Shown here one piece after another: positions 55,494-63,993 of a DNA stretch of 64,000 bases. How positions within the stretch are numbered: the first letter of the stretch is position 1; each line of letters begins with the position of its first letter. Source of the DNA: Arthrobacter caoxuetaonis (GTDB taxonomy: Bacteria > Actinomycetota > Actinomycetes > Actinomycetales > Micrococcaceae); contig NZ_CP099466.1 in the NCBI RefSeq assembly GCF_023921125.1, forward strand, positions 62,001 through 126,000. The letters run 5' to 3'. A program made the position numbers and the translations under genes. The notes beneath the pieces were generated by a model. The model was not told where the DNA came from. It did no database searches and saw only the letters and a list, made by a program, of their open reading frames with translations.

Positions 55494-56615
55494 GTGAAGG
55501 TATTGAGCTTGGGCCGCACCGCGGCCGTTCTTTCGGCATCCGCCCTGGCCCTGGCCGCCTGTGGCTCTGACAACGCCACCGGCGCCGCCGCCGGCACAGA
55601 TGCCGCGGCCTCCGCCTCGACCGCCTCCGGAACGCTTACCGGGGCAGGGGCCAGCTCGCAGTCTGCCGCCATGGACGCCTGGATCGCCGGGTTCAACTCC
55701 GCCAACCCCACCGCCTCGGTCCAGTACTCACCGGACGGCTCGGGCGCAGGCCGCGAAGCCCTGCTGGCGGGAGGGGTGCAGTTCGCTGGAACGGACGCCT
55801 ACCTGTCGGACGAGGAAGCCGCATCGTCCCTTGAAGTCTGCGGTCCCGACGGTGCCCTCCACATTCCCGCCTACATTTCCCCCATCGCCATCGCGTTCAA
55901 TCTCGAGGCTGTGGAGGAACTGAACCTCGACGCTGACACCCTCGCCGGGATCTTCCGCGGCGAGATCACCGTGTGGAACGATCCGGCCATTACCGGCCAG
56001 AACGAGGGCACGGAACTGCCGGCCACCGCCATCACGGTGGTCCACCGGTCGGACGAGTCGGGAACCACGGAAAACTTCACTGAATTCCTCGCCGCTGCGG
56101 CTCCGTCGGTCTGGACCGATGAGCCCGACGGCGAATGGCCAGCCGCGCTAAGCGGCCAGGAAAACGCCCAGGGCACCAGCGGCGTCGTATCGGCAGCCAG
56201 CGCTACAGAAGGCGCAATCACCTACGCGGACGCCTCAGCCGTCGGAACCATGGGCACGGTAGCCGTGAAGGTGGGTGATGACTACGTTGCCTACACCCCT
56301 GATGCGGCGGCGAAGGCCGTGGAGGCTTCGACTCCGGTAGAGGGAGAGGGACGTCCGGAGCTGGATATGGCCATGGAACTTGCCCGGGACACCACTGAAT
56401 CCGGTGCCTACCCTGTGGTGTTGGTCTCCTATCACCTCTACTGCACTGCGTATGAGGACCAGGAAACTGTGGACTTGGTGAAGGCTTTTGGCCACTACGT
56501 GGTCAGTGCTGAGGGCCAGGCAGCCGCGGCCGATGCCGCAGGCAACGCCCCGTTGTCCGCTAACCTGCAGGAACAGGCTTCGAAAGCTCTCGATTCCATC
56601 AAGGTTGCTTCCTGA
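55494..56615 (+). CDS. pstS: Phosphate ABC transporter substrate-binding lipoprotein PstS
   Basis: 373 residues. The signal peptide ends at the lipobox ALAAC, Cys23, followed by an Ala/Thr/Ser linker. The mature domain has GAGASSQSAAMDAWI, GSGAGREALLAGGVQFAGTDA and HRSDESGTTENFTEFL (phosphate contacts). It captures phosphate outside the membrane at low concentration. The GTG start follows AAAGGGA. It is under a PHO box. A strong hairpin after the stop probably keeps its mRNA more abundant than the rest of the operon. Confidence 0.95.
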   Translation: MKVLSLGRTAAVLSASALALAACGSDNATGAAAGTDAAASASTASGTLTGAGASSQSAAMDAWIAGFNSANPTASVQYSPDGSGAGREALLAGGVQFAGTDAYLSDEEAASSLEVCGPDGALHIPAYISPIAIAFNLEAVEELNLDADTLAGIFRGEITVWNDPAITGQNEGTELPATAITVVHRSDESGTTENFTEFLAAAAPSVWTDEPDGEWPAALSGQENAQGTSGVVSAASATEGAITYADASAVGTMGTVAVKVGDDYVAYTPDAAAKAVEASTPVEGEGRPELDMAMELARDTTESGAYPVVLVSYHLYCTAYEDQETVDLVKAFGHYVVSAEGQAAAADAAGNAPLSANLQEQASKALDSIKVAS

Positions 56616-56637
56616 AACCAAGAGCTGAAGGGACAGT

Positions 56638-56668
56638 CCCCGCGCCGCGCCGCGGGCGCAGCGCGGGG
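56638..56668 (+). promoter_or_regulatory. GC-rich stem-loop between pstS and pstC
   Basis: CCCCGCGC (56638-56645) pairs with GCGCGGGG (56661-56668), 23 bases after the pstS stop. No T-run; probably partial termination or mRNA protection giving more PstS than PstCAB. Confidence 0.6.
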
Positions 56669-56785
56669 CATTCGCCCGGTCCGGGCCCAGCTTGAATCTC
56701 ATCGATGGACAGTGAAAACTGGCGAGTGCGGTGTCTTGTCCACAACGTAATGCAAAAGTGCCAACAAAGTTCGAAGGGTTGTGCA

Positions 56786-57718
56786 GTGTCAAGCAAGTCA
56801 ATACAGGGCACCGGCGGTGCCGGGCGCGCGGGGGACAAAGTCTTCTCCGGCATCACGCTCCTGGCAGGATGCCTCATCCTGACTGTCCTGTTCGCCGTCG
56901 CAGCCTTCCTGCTGTGGCAGGCACTCCCCACCTTCACCGCATCCTCATCGGACATCTCAGGCGGCTCGGGCTTCCTGGCCTACATCTTCCCGCTGGTGAT
57001 CGGCACGGTCATTGCCGCCACCATCGCACTGCTGATTGCAACTCCCGTGGGAATCGGCGTCGCCCTGTTTATTTCCCACTATGCGCCGCGCAGGCTCGCC
57101 CAGACCCTTGGCTACGTCGTGGACCTGCTGGCCGCCATTCCGTCAGTGGTCTACGGAGCCTGGGGCATGACCGTGCTGGCACCCGCACTAGTGGGCCCGT
57201 ACAACTGGCTTGCCGATAACGCAGGCTGGTTCCCCCTCTTCACCGGACCCGCGAGCCAGACGGGCAAGACCATGCTCACCGCCGGCATCGTCCTTGCAGT
57301 CATGGTCCTGCCGATCATCACCTCGCTGAGCCGGGAGATCTTCCTGCAGACTCCCAAGCTCCATGAGGAAGCAGCCCTGGCCATGGGCGCCACCCGCTGG
57401 GAAATGATCCGCATGTCCGTCTTCCCCTTCGCGCGTCCGGGCATTATCAGCGCCGTGATGCTGGGACTGGGCCGCGCCCTCGGAGAGACCATGGCCGTAG
57501 CCCTGGTGCTGTCCTCCGGCGGCCTCATCGCCAGCCTGATCCGGCCCGGCAACCAGACGATCGCCGCGGAAATCGCACTGAATTTCCCCGAGGCGTACGG
57601 CCTGCGCCTCTCTGAGCTGATCGCCGCAGGCCTGGTCCTCTTCGTGATCACGCTGATCGTGAACGTCATTGCCCGCTGGATCATCAGCCGCCACAAAGAA
57701 TTCTCGGGAGCCAACTGA
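56786..57718 (+). CDS. pstC: Phosphate ABC transporter permease PstC
   Basis: 310 residues, six hydrophobic helices. SGFLAYIFPLVIGTVIAATIALLIATPVGIG is the family front (first helices), and HEEAALAMGATRWEMIRMSVFP contains the EAA loop that touches PstB. GLGRALGETMAVALV follows. It forms the channel with PstA. The GTG at 56786 is chosen because GAAGGG precedes it; an ATG 36 bases earlier in frame lacks one. The pstA ATG overlaps the stop by one base (TGATG). Confidence 0.93.
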   Translation: MSSKSIQGTGGAGRAGDKVFSGITLLAGCLILTVLFAVAAFLLWQALPTFTASSSDISGGSGFLAYIFPLVIGTVIAATIALLIATPVGIGVALFISHYAPRRLAQTLGYVVDLLAAIPSVVYGAWGMTVLAPALVGPYNWLADNAGWFPLFTGPASQTGKTMLTAGIVLAVMVLPIITSLSREIFLQTPKLHEEAALAMGATRWEMIRMSVFPFARPGIISAVMLGLGRALGETMAVALVLSSGGLIASLIRPGNQTIAAEIALNFPEAYGLRLSELIAAGLVLFVITLIVNVIARWIISRHKEFSGAN

Positions 57719-58818
57719 TGATTGACACCACTTTGACCCGCTCCTCATCACTGACCAAGAACCGGCTGCCGGGCTATGCCATGTGGGCCGTCCTGGCGGC
57801 CTCGGTCATCCTGGGCGCTGCGCTTTCCGCTCTCCTCGGCTTCCATATCGCATCGTTCGCGATCTTCTCCGCCGTCCTTTTCGTGGCTGCCGGAACAATC
57901 CTCACCCGCGTCGTCGAAGGCAGCCGCCGGGCCGCGGACCGCTTCGCCACGAACCTGATCTACGGTGCCTTCATCCTGGCGCTGGTCCCGCTGGTCTCGG
58001 TGATCTTTACCGTGCTGGTGCGCGGCATCCCCGGCCTCAGCCCGGACTTCCTGTTTACTTCCATGGGCGGCATGACCGGCACCGTGGACAACAACACCGT
58101 GGAGACCGGGGGACCGGTCCTCGGCGGTGCCTACCACGCGATCATGGGCACCCTGCTGATCACGCTGTGGGCGACGGTCATCTCCGTGCCGATCGGCCTG
58201 CTCACCGCCGTCTACCTTGTCGAGTACAGCAAGGGCGGCCCCCTTGCCCGTGCCATCACGTTCTTTGTCGACGTGATGACCGGCATCCCCTCGATCGTCG
58301 CGGGCCTGTTCGCCGCCGCGTTCTTCGGCCTGCTGTTCGGGCCGGGTACCCGCACCGGCTTTGTTGCCGCCGTCGCGCTCTCCGTCCTGATGATCCCCGT
58401 GGTGGTGCGCTCGACGGAGGAAATGCTCAAGATCGTCCCGAACGAGCTGCGCGAGGCCGCCTATGCACTGGGCGTGCGCAAATGGCGGACCATCCTCAAG
58501 GTCGTGGTGCCCACTGCCATCTCCGGCATTGCCTCCGGCGTTACCCTGGCGATAGCCCGCGTTATTGGCGAGACCGCACCGCTGCTGGTGACGGCCGGCT
58601 TTGTGAACACCATCAACCTCAACGTGTTTGCCGGCTGGATGGCCAGCCTTCCGACCTTCATTTACCGGCAGCTGATGAGCCCGACCTCACCGACCAACAC
58701 CGACCCGAGCACGCAGCGTGCCTGGGCCGCCGCCCTGCTGCTGATCGTGATGGTCATGCTGCTGAACCTTGCCGCACGGCTGGTCGCGCGAATCTTCGCG
58801 CCGAAGACCGGCCGCTGA
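57718..58818 (+). CDS. pstA: Phosphate ABC transporter permease PstA
   Basis: 366 residues. Six to eight hydrophobic helices; the N-terminal ~90 residues carry two extra helices compared with E. coli PstA. The conserved parts are GIPSIVAGLFAAAFF, the EAA loop NELREAAYALGVRKWRTILKVV and IARVIGETAPLLVTAGF. It is the second channel subunit. Its start overlaps pstC by one base. A 20-bp perfect palindrome lies between its stop and pstB. Confidence 0.94.
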   Translation: MIDTTLTRSSSLTKNRLPGYAMWAVLAASVILGAALSALLGFHIASFAIFSAVLFVAAGTILTRVVEGSRRAADRFATNLIYGAFILALVPLVSVIFTVLVRGIPGLSPDFLFTSMGGMTGTVDNNTVETGGPVLGGAYHAIMGTLLITLWATVISVPIGLLTAVYLVEYSKGGPLARAITFFVDVMTGIPSIVAGLFAAAFFGLLFGPGTRTGFVAAVALSVLMIPVVVRSTEEMLKIVPNELREAAYALGVRKWRTILKVVVPTAISGIASGVTLAIARVIGETAPLLVTAGFVNTINLNVFAGWMASLPTFIYRQLMSPTSPTNTDPSTQRAWAAALLLIVMVMLLNLAARLVARIFAPKTGR

Positions 58819-58851
58819 CCTCCAGACCGACCCGGCCGCTGCTGCGGCACA

Positions 58852-58871
58852 GGACATCCGTACGGATGTCC
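58852..58871. repeat. Perfect 20-bp palindrome between pstA and pstB
   Basis: GGACATCCGTACGGATGTCC is its own reverse complement. It lies 33 bases after the pstA stop and 25 before the pstB start; function unknown. Confidence 0.7.
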
Positions 58872-58896
58872 ACCGGAACAGAACAGAAGGAAACAC

Positions 58897-59676
58897 ATGT
58901 CCAAGCGAATCGACGTCAAGGGCCTCAACGTCTACTACGGCGACTTCCTGGCCGTCGAAGACGTCAGCATCAAGATGGAACCGCGCTCGGTGACCGCGTT
59001 CATCGGCCCGTCCGGCTGCGGCAAGTCCACCTTCCTGCGCACGCTGAACCGGATGCATGAAGTCCTTCCCGGTGCCCGCGTGGAGGGTGAAGTCCTGCTC
59101 GACGGCGAAAACCTCTACGGCCCCGGCGTCGATCCCGTGACCGTCCGGAGCCACATCGGCATGGTGTTCCAGCGCCCGAACCCGTTCCCCACCATGTCCA
59201 TCCGTGACAATGTGCTGGCCGGCGTGAAGCTGAACAACAAGCGGATCTCCAAGTCCGACGCCGATGACCTGGTGGAGAAGTCCCTCACCGGCGCGAACCT
59301 GTGGCGCGAGGTCAAGGACCGGCTGAACAAGCCCGGCTCAGGCCTCTCCGGCGGCCAGCAGCAGCGCCTGTGCATTGCCCGGGCGATTGCGGTCTCACCC
59401 GAGGTGATCCTGATGGATGAGCCCTGCTCGGCCCTGGACCCCATTTCAACGCTGGCCATCGAGGACCTCATCGAGGAGCTCAAGAGCGACTACACGGTCG
59501 TGATCGTCACGCACAACATGCAGCAGGCCGCACGGGTCTCGGACAAGACGGCGTTCTTCAATATCGCCGGCACCGGCAAGCCCGGCAAGCTCATTGAGTA
59601 TGACGACACCACGGTGATCTTCAACAATCCGTCAGTGAAGGCCACGGAGGACTACGTCTCAGGCCGCTTCGGTTAA
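58897..59676 (+). CDS. pstB: Phosphate ABC transporter ATP-binding protein PstB
   Basis: 259 residues. Walker A is GPSGCGKST near residue 40, the signature [14 protein letters not shown], and Walker [14 protein letters not shown], the exact PstB wording. [15 protein letters not shown] is the family Q-loop. It powers PstCA. AAGGAAAC precedes the ATG. No phoU follows; the nearest PhoU-like gene is the DUF47 gene on the other strand. Confidence 0.97.
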   Translation: MSKRIDVKGLNVYYGDFLAVEDVSIKMEPRSVTAFIGPSGCGKSTFLRTLNRMHEVLPGARVEGEVLLDGENLYGPGVDPVTVRSHIGMVFQRPNPFPTMSIRDNVLAGVKLNNKRISKSDADDLVEKSLTGANLWREVKDRLNKPGSGLSGGQQQRLCIARAIAVSPEVILMDEPCSALDPISTLAIEDLIEELKSDYTVVIVTHNMQQAARVSDKTAFFNIAGTGKPGKLIEYDDTTVIFNNPSVKATEDYVSGRFG

Positions 59677-59705
59677 CCCGGAGTTTTTGCAGGCGGAGGC
59701 CGGCC

Positions 59706-60716
59706 TCAGAGCAGCGGACTGAGCGCCAGGAAGAAGATCCCGCCCAGCAGGGCTGCAGCCGGTGCAGTGATCAGCCACGTGACCAGGATCTCGCGAAGCG
59801 GAATGAACCGTACCGCGGCAAAGCGGCGGTTGGCTCCCGCACCGACAATCGCGGACGTCATGGTCTGGGTGCTGGAGAGTGGAATGTGCAGCCACAGCCC
59901 GCCCAGGAAGAGCATCGCCGTGGCTACGGCCTGCGCGCTCATGCCGCGCAGCGGATCAATGCGCACCAGCCGGTAGCCAAGGGTGTGGGTGATCCGCCAT
60001 CCGCCGAACAGTGCGCCCGCAGCAAGGGCGCCTCCGGCGAACAGCTGCACCCCCCAGGGGATTTGGCCGCCGGTCGAGTAGCCCGCAGCCACCAGACCCA
60101 GGACAATCACTGCCATGGTCCGCTGCCCGTCCTGCATGCCGTGACCCAGTGAAAAGGCCGCGGACAGCACGGACTGCGCAATCCGGTTGCCGGCGTCCCC
60201 CCGGCGCAGCGAGCTGTACCGCATCAGCCACATCACGGGATACACCAGCAGATAGGCCAGAACAAAGGCAATCACGGGGGAGAGCAGCAGGGGCAGGGCG
60301 ATCTGGTCCCAGAGCACCCGGAACGACTCGGAGATGCTCTGCCCGCCAACGAGCGTGGATGCCGCTCCGGAACCCACAATGCCGCCTACAAGGGCGTGTG
60401 TGGAGGAGGATGGCATTCTGCGCAGCCACGTCCATAAACCCCACGCACAGGCCGCTGCCAGCCCGGCTATGAGGATCCCCAGCCCGCTGCTTCCGGCGGG
60501 CAGCTTGATGAACAGATCCGCCAGGACCAATGCCAGGGTGGTACTCATCAGCGCGCCCAGGAGATTAAAGACGCTGGCCGAGACGACGGCGGCGCCTGGG
60601 GTCAATGCCCGGGTCCGCAGCGCGGCCGCAACGGAGTTGGAGACGTCGTGGAAGCCGTTGATGAAGGCGTAGCAGCCCGCAAAGGCGATCACGGCGACGA
60701 GCAGGGCGGTGGTCAC
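59706..60716 (-). CDS. pit: Inorganic phosphate transporter, PiT family
   Basis: 336 residues, about ten hydrophobic helices. GFHDVSNSVAAALRTRALTP (the GxxDxxN signature) is near the start, with its inverted repeat partner GHGMQDGQRTMAVIVLG later. SSSTHALVGGIVG is also typical. It imports metal-phosphate by proton symport with low affinity. The GTG start directly follows the TAG of the DUF47 gene with no gap, so the two are co-translated. It converges on pstB. Confidence 0.94.
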   Translation of the reverse strand: MTTALLVAVIAFAGCYAFINGFHDVSNSVAAALRTRALTPGAAVVSASVFNLLGALMSTTLALVLADLFIKLPAGSSGLGILIAGLAAACAWGLWTWLRRMPSSSTHALVGGIVGSGAASTLVGGQSISESFRVLWDQIALPLLLSPVIAFVLAYLLVYPVMWLMRYSSLRRGDAGNRIAQSVLSAAFSLGHGMQDGQRTMAVIVLGLVAAGYSTGGQIPWGVQLFAGGALAAGALFGGWRITHTLGYRLVRIDPLRGMSAQAVATAMLFLGGLWLHIPLSSTQTMTSAIVGAGANRRFAAVRFIPLREILVTWLITAPAAALLGGIFFLALSPLL

Positions 60717-61334
60717 CTACGATTCCCGCACCAGGATGTTGCCTACGTAGGTTCCCACGCGGCGCAGTTCCTTCGACGCCGCCGCGAGCTGGTCTGCGAG
60801 GTCCCGGTGGCGGATGTAGGAGAGGGCTTTGTGGTCGTTGGCGAGCTCCGCCAGCCACATGCGGTGGGTCCGTTCCACGCGTTTGCTCAGGCGCAGCATC
60901 TCAATCCAGTAGTCCTCGAGGTCCTCCAGAGAGGCGAGGGTCCGCATGGCGGCAACCGTCAGCTCGGACTGCCGGCCAACGACTTCGAGCTGTTCGGCCG
61001 CCCTGCGGGAGACGTTCGTCAGTTTGTAGAGGGAAATGATCTCAGCCGCACTGTCGAGGCGCTCCATTGCCGCCAGCAGAATGAGGGAGAGGTCGTACAG
61101 GTCTTCGCGGGGGAGCGGGTTGATGAAGCTGGTCCGCATCTGCGTCATCAGCGCGAAATGGAGCTCCGTTGTCTCCGCTTCCAGCGCGTGGAGTTCCTCG
61201 GCCAGCCGGGGAAACTCCGCCGGCTCGGCACCAAGGGCCTCGGAAAGGGTGGCCGTACCGCGCACGGCCTGCGACGCCATCCGGGACAGCAGGTCAAGGC
61301 CGGCATTCTCCTGCGGGAAAAGGCGGAGCTTCAT
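60717..61334 (-). CDS. DUF47/PhoU-like phosphate transport accessory protein
   Basis: 205 residues, all helical, of the TIGR00153/DUF47 family: MKLRLFPQENAGLDLLSRMA, REDLYDLSLILLAAMERLDSAAEII (a metal-binding E/DxxxD helix) and WLAELANDHKALSYIRHRDLAD. Such proteins are always paired with PiT transporters and are thought to control them. The gene immediately precedes pit. It is upstream of no PHO box that I can see, which fits constitutive low-affinity uptake. Confidence 0.93.
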   Translation of the reverse strand: MKLRLFPQENAGLDLLSRMASQAVRGTATLSEALGAEPAEFPRLAEELHALEAETTELHFALMTQMRTSFINPLPREDLYDLSLILLAAMERLDSAAEIISLYKLTNVSRRAAEQLEVVGRQSELTVAAMRTLASLEDLEDYWIEMLRLSKRVERTHRMWLAELANDHKALSYIRHRDLADQLAAASKELRRVGTYVGNILVRES

Positions 61335-61556
61335 CGGGTGGACCTGGGCTGCTGGGGGGTCGTCACACCGGTAAGAATATCCGATGGAGGAAAGAGTAAC
61401 GGTGCCGAACCGGGAGCGCCTCTCGGCGGAAGGCCGCTCGAAGCGGCTCTAAGTTGAAGCCCGGGGGTTCCGCGGTCCGACACCAGTTTCAGTTTTCTAC
61501 TCCCCGTCTCCGATGTCAACTGCGCTGTCCACAGGCCCGGAGCAGCGGGTTGATGG

Positions 61557-62201
61557 TCAGTCCAGCTCGCCGCGGCGCCACGCTTCAGCCGAATGTTCCA
61601 GGTCTTCAGCGGTCAAAACCAGCTGCCGGGCGTTGCGGGTCAGCTCGGTGGCACGCTCGCTGTTGGCCGTCTCAGTGGAGTCCGCGTGATGCGTTTCACC
61701 GAGGGCCACCACGCGGCAGAAAGCGGCGAAGCGTTCCAGGGCGACGTCGAAATCTCCCTCGAAGGCACCGGAGAGAATCGTGTCGGCCATGGCCCGCACT
61801 TCGTCAGCGCCAAGGGGCTCGGCGACTCCTGCCACGACCTTGGACACCTGCGCGGCTTCCTTGCCGGCCGCATAGTAGGACGCGACCCGCTCAGGATTCT
61901 GCTGGACCGCGGCCCGCAGTGCGTACAGGCGCCAGAGCGCGCCCGGAAGTGACCGTGCCGGACTGGTGGCCCAGATCTCGGCAATGGCTTCCAGGCCCTG
62001 CTGGTCAGCAAGCTCGACCAGGCGCCGTGTAACCTCCGGATCATCGCTCTGCCTGCCATGGTGGACCAGTGCCTGGGCGGCCAGATGGGCAGCTTCCGAG
62101 ACGCGGGCCGGGTCTGCGCCGCCGGGGTGGTTGGCGAAGTCCATGGGCGCGTAGAGCTTTGGCTTGTGGTGACGGGGAACCGATGCATTCGACTCAGTCA
62201 T
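61557..62201 (-). CDS. Conserved hypothetical protein, unknown function
   Basis: 214 residues, helical and soluble, starting MTESNASVPRHHKPKLYAPM. I do not recognise a domain. Two Ala-rich helical halves (DPARVSEAAHLAAQALVHHG and later SLPGALWRLYALRAAVQQNP, then RFAAFCRVVALGE) suggest an all-alpha fold. It has no Cys cluster, signal or membrane helix. A TATTCT hexamer lies six bases before the ATG at 62201, so its mRNA looks leaderless and the start is well supported. The tRNA-Lys gene lies on the other side of its promoter. Confidence 0.75.
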   Translation of the reverse strand: MTESNASVPRHHKPKLYAPMDFANHPGGADPARVSEAAHLAAQALVHHGRQSDDPEVTRRLVELADQQGLEAIAEIWATSPARSLPGALWRLYALRAAVQQNPERVASYYAAGKEAAQVSKVVAGVAEPLGADEVRAMADTILSGAFEGDFDVALERFAAFCRVVALGETHHADSTETANSERATELTRNARQLVLTAEDLEHSAEAWRRGELD

Positions 62202-62207
62202 ATTTTG

Positions 62208-62213
62208 AGAATA
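62208..62213 (-). promoter_or_regulatory. -10 hexamer TATTCT of a leaderless transcript
   Basis: On the minus strand TATTCT is followed by CAAAAT and then the ATG at 62201. It is the best -10 match of the leaderless set. Confidence 0.7.
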
Positions 62214-62374
62214 CTCCCGCCGGAACCGGGAATCGAGGCGGCTTCCGGCAGGCGGAAACGCTGCCAGCCGCGCCTTGGCCCAGCACGGCCTGCGAGGGGT
62301 TTCCACGATTCGTAAGCCGTGCGATAAAGTGGAAAAGTCGACACGCCCGGAGTATTCCGCGGCCAGTTGGCGGG

Positions 62375-62447
62375 GGGCCTTTAGCTCAGTTGGTAGAGCA
62401 TCGGACTTTTAATCCGTGGGTCGTGGGTTCGAGCCCCACAGGGCCCA
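62375..62447 (+). tRNA. tRNA-Lys (anticodon TTT)
   Basis: 73-base cloverleaf. The acceptor GGGCCTT pairs with AGGGCCC (one G-T pair). The D-arm is TAGCTCAGTTGGTAGAGC, the anticodon loop CTTTTAA with TTT, and the T-arm GTGGGTTCGAGCCCCAC. CCA is not encoded (ACCC follows). No integrase or repeated 3' end nearby. Confidence 0.97.
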
Positions 62448-62464
62448 CCCTGCGCCGAACGGCG

Positions 62465-62502
62465 AAGAAGCACCCCGGTTCATCTGAACCGGGGTGCTTC
62501 TT
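62465..62502. terminator. Bidirectional terminator between tRNA-Lys and the CDGSH gene
   Basis: AAGAAGCACCCCGGTTCA and its complement (18-bp arms) enclose two bases, with GCTTTTG beyond on the plus strand. It serves the tRNA and the minus-strand iron-sulfur gene. Confidence 0.85.
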
Positions 62503-62524
62503 GCTTTTGTCCACCTGCGGGGCG

Positions 62525-62824
62525 TTATTCCTCAGCCTCTGCCGCCGGGCGCTTGAGGAGCTTATGGGTGCCGTCGCACCACGGCTTGATCTTGGATCCG
62601 GTGCAGCGGCACAAGGCCACGGTTTCCCGGTTCTTCGGAATTACCGTTCCGTCGTCGGCCTGCACCTCGAAGTCTCCACGGACCAGCAGCGGCCCTCCGG
62701 GGCAGGATGTCAGGCTCACGGCGTCAGGGTCCGCGCTGTCCCCTGCTGCCACGACCCTGATTCCAGTGCTCTTGATGGTCGCAGCCGGGATGGTCGCAGC
62801 CGGGCCGGACGGCGCGGCACTCAT
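62525..62824 (-). CDS. CDGSH-type iron-sulfur protein
   Basis: 99 residues. The C-terminal CRCTGSKIKPWCDGTHK is a complete CDGSH motif: three Cys and one His that hold a labile 2Fe-2S cluster. The rest (CPGGPLLVRGDFEVQADDGTVIP) forms the usual small beta fold. These proteins store or move electrons or clusters. The ATG overlaps the stop of the di-iron enzyme gene upstream (ATGA), so both are made together. It may donate electrons to that enzyme (inference). A short PAATI duplication occurs near the N-terminus. Confidence 0.9.
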   Translation of the reverse strand: MSAAPSGPAATIPAATIKSTGIRVVAAGDSADPDAVSLTSCPGGPLLVRGDFEVQADDGTVIPKNRETVALCRCTGSKIKPWCDGTHKLLKRPAAEAEE

Positions 62825-63909
62825 GCCGGGACCCCGACGGCGGCGGCATCGGCCGCGAGGGCGGCCGCGGCACCGGAACCCTGCCCCGGGAGCTCGCGGA
62901 GGGCCGAGCAGCCTTCCGTCCAGGCGGCAAGCTGCTCCTCGCCCTGGAGGGCGTCCAGCGTCAGCACGGTCGAGGCGCCAAACAGAATGTCCGCCAGGAG
63001 TTCCGGCTCCGCTTCGGCAAGCCCTCCGGCCAGGTCCCGGGCAGCAATCTGCTCATGGACCGCATCTGCCTCGACGTGCTCATCGAAGTAGAACGTGACG
63101 TCCTCCCCGTAGCCCGCGCGCTTGAATCCCCTGGCGTAGAACGAGTTGGGGATCGAGGAGGTCATCTCAAACGCAGCCAGGTGCCCGGCGATCGAACCGC
63201 GCAGGCGCCGGTTCAGGCCGAAGAGGGACATGGCGTTCGATGAGGCCAGGACCAGGGCGGAAACACGGTCCAGGTAGTAGCCGTAGCGCGTATCCAGTCC
63301 CAGCCCCTCCATGGTGCGGGCGAACAGCAGGGAATGCATCCGCTCCGGCCGCCCGCCCCCGTATTCATCGGCCTGGATTTCTACCAGCGCAGCCTTGGCC
63401 CGCCCAACCGCCAGGCGGGGAATCGCCCAGCTGTGGGGATCCGCTTCGCGCAGTTGATAGACAGAACGCAAAACCAGGAACTCCCGCAGCTGGTCCTCGG
63501 TCGCGTGCCGGGCGATGAACCGGGAAACGCTCGGTCCGTCGTCATCCGCGGCCATGGCGAACAGGGCCTGGGCCACCTGCTCTGCCTCGGGGGCGGGCAG
63601 GGCGGGTACGTGCACTTCCTCCCGCAGGGCCGCCTCGAAGGCCGCTTCGAGCAAGCGCCGGACCTTGATCAGCTCCGGCTGCCATTCCATGTCGGGATCC
63701 ACCCCGTCCAGGCCGCTGTAGTGGAGCTCAAACAAGCAGAACAGCGCCAGCTGCACATCATCGTGCCGAAGGATGTCCCCGGCCGCGTCGAGGACGTCAC
63801 GGGCGGTCGCCTCCAGCCTCCGGTACGCGTCCGGAGAAGCCTCCGGGCCAGACTGAAGGACATCCAAGAGTGCGGAGGTGAGCTCTCCCCGCGGAGCAGG
63901 TACCAACAT
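62821..63909 (-). CDS. Iron-containing redox enzyme (haem-oxygenase-like di-iron oxidase family)
   Basis: 362 residues, all helical. FELHYSGLDGVD (Glu, His in one helix), and EIQADEYGGGRPERMHSLLF (Glu, Asp, His in a later helix) with DEHVEADAVHEQIAARDL (His/Glu/Asp in the last) fit the ligand spacing of haem-oxygenase-like di-iron oxidases. Members cleave C-C or C-N bonds or oxidise amines; this branch is uncharacterised to my knowledge. ATG 63909 is chosen because AAGGAAC lies six bases before it, although the frame stays open 26 codons further. An unusual motif lies 72 bases upstream. Confidence 0.82.
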   Translation of the reverse strand: MLVPAPRGELTSALLDVLQSGPEASPDAYRRLEATARDVLDAAGDILRHDDVQLALFCLFELHYSGLDGVDPDMEWQPELIKVRRLLEAAFEAALREEVHVPALPAPEAEQVAQALFAMAADDDGPSVSRFIARHATEDQLREFLVLRSVYQLREADPHSWAIPRLAVGRAKAALVEIQADEYGGGRPERMHSLLFARTMEGLGLDTRYGYYLDRVSALVLASSNAMSLFGLNRRLRGSIAGHLAAFEMTSSIPNSFYARGFKRAGYGEDVTFYFDEHVEADAVHEQIAARDLAGGLAEAEPELLADILFGASTVLTLDALQGEEQLAAWTEGCSALRELPGQGSGAAAALAADAAAVGVPA

Positions 63910-63980
63910 GTAGTTCCTTAGGTGTGAGGCGTCATGCGATGCTTGATTTTTACGAAGAAGACTTCCGAAAACGTCGTCCA

Positions 63981-63993
63981 TCAGCATACTTGG
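63981..63993 (-). promoter_or_regulatory. CCAAGTATGCTGA motif (unknown regulatory element)
   Basis: Minus-strand copy of the AAGTATGCT core found before the acidic protein and CsbD genes. It ends 71 bases before the ATG at 63909, close to the edge of the window. Confidence 0.45.

Noticed and set aside
57783..59060. 425-codon plus-strand open frame
   Set aside because: Shifted frame over pstA and pstB, Arg and Pro-rich; both genes are intact.
62375..62447. tRNA-Lys as integration site
   Set aside because: No integrase, no copy of the tRNA 3' end nearby, flanking genes look ancestral.
63910..63987. Longer N-terminus for the di-iron enzyme (start at 63987)
   Set aside because: No ribosome-binding site there and it overlaps the AAGTATGCT element; the ATG at 63909 has AAGGAAC at good spacing.
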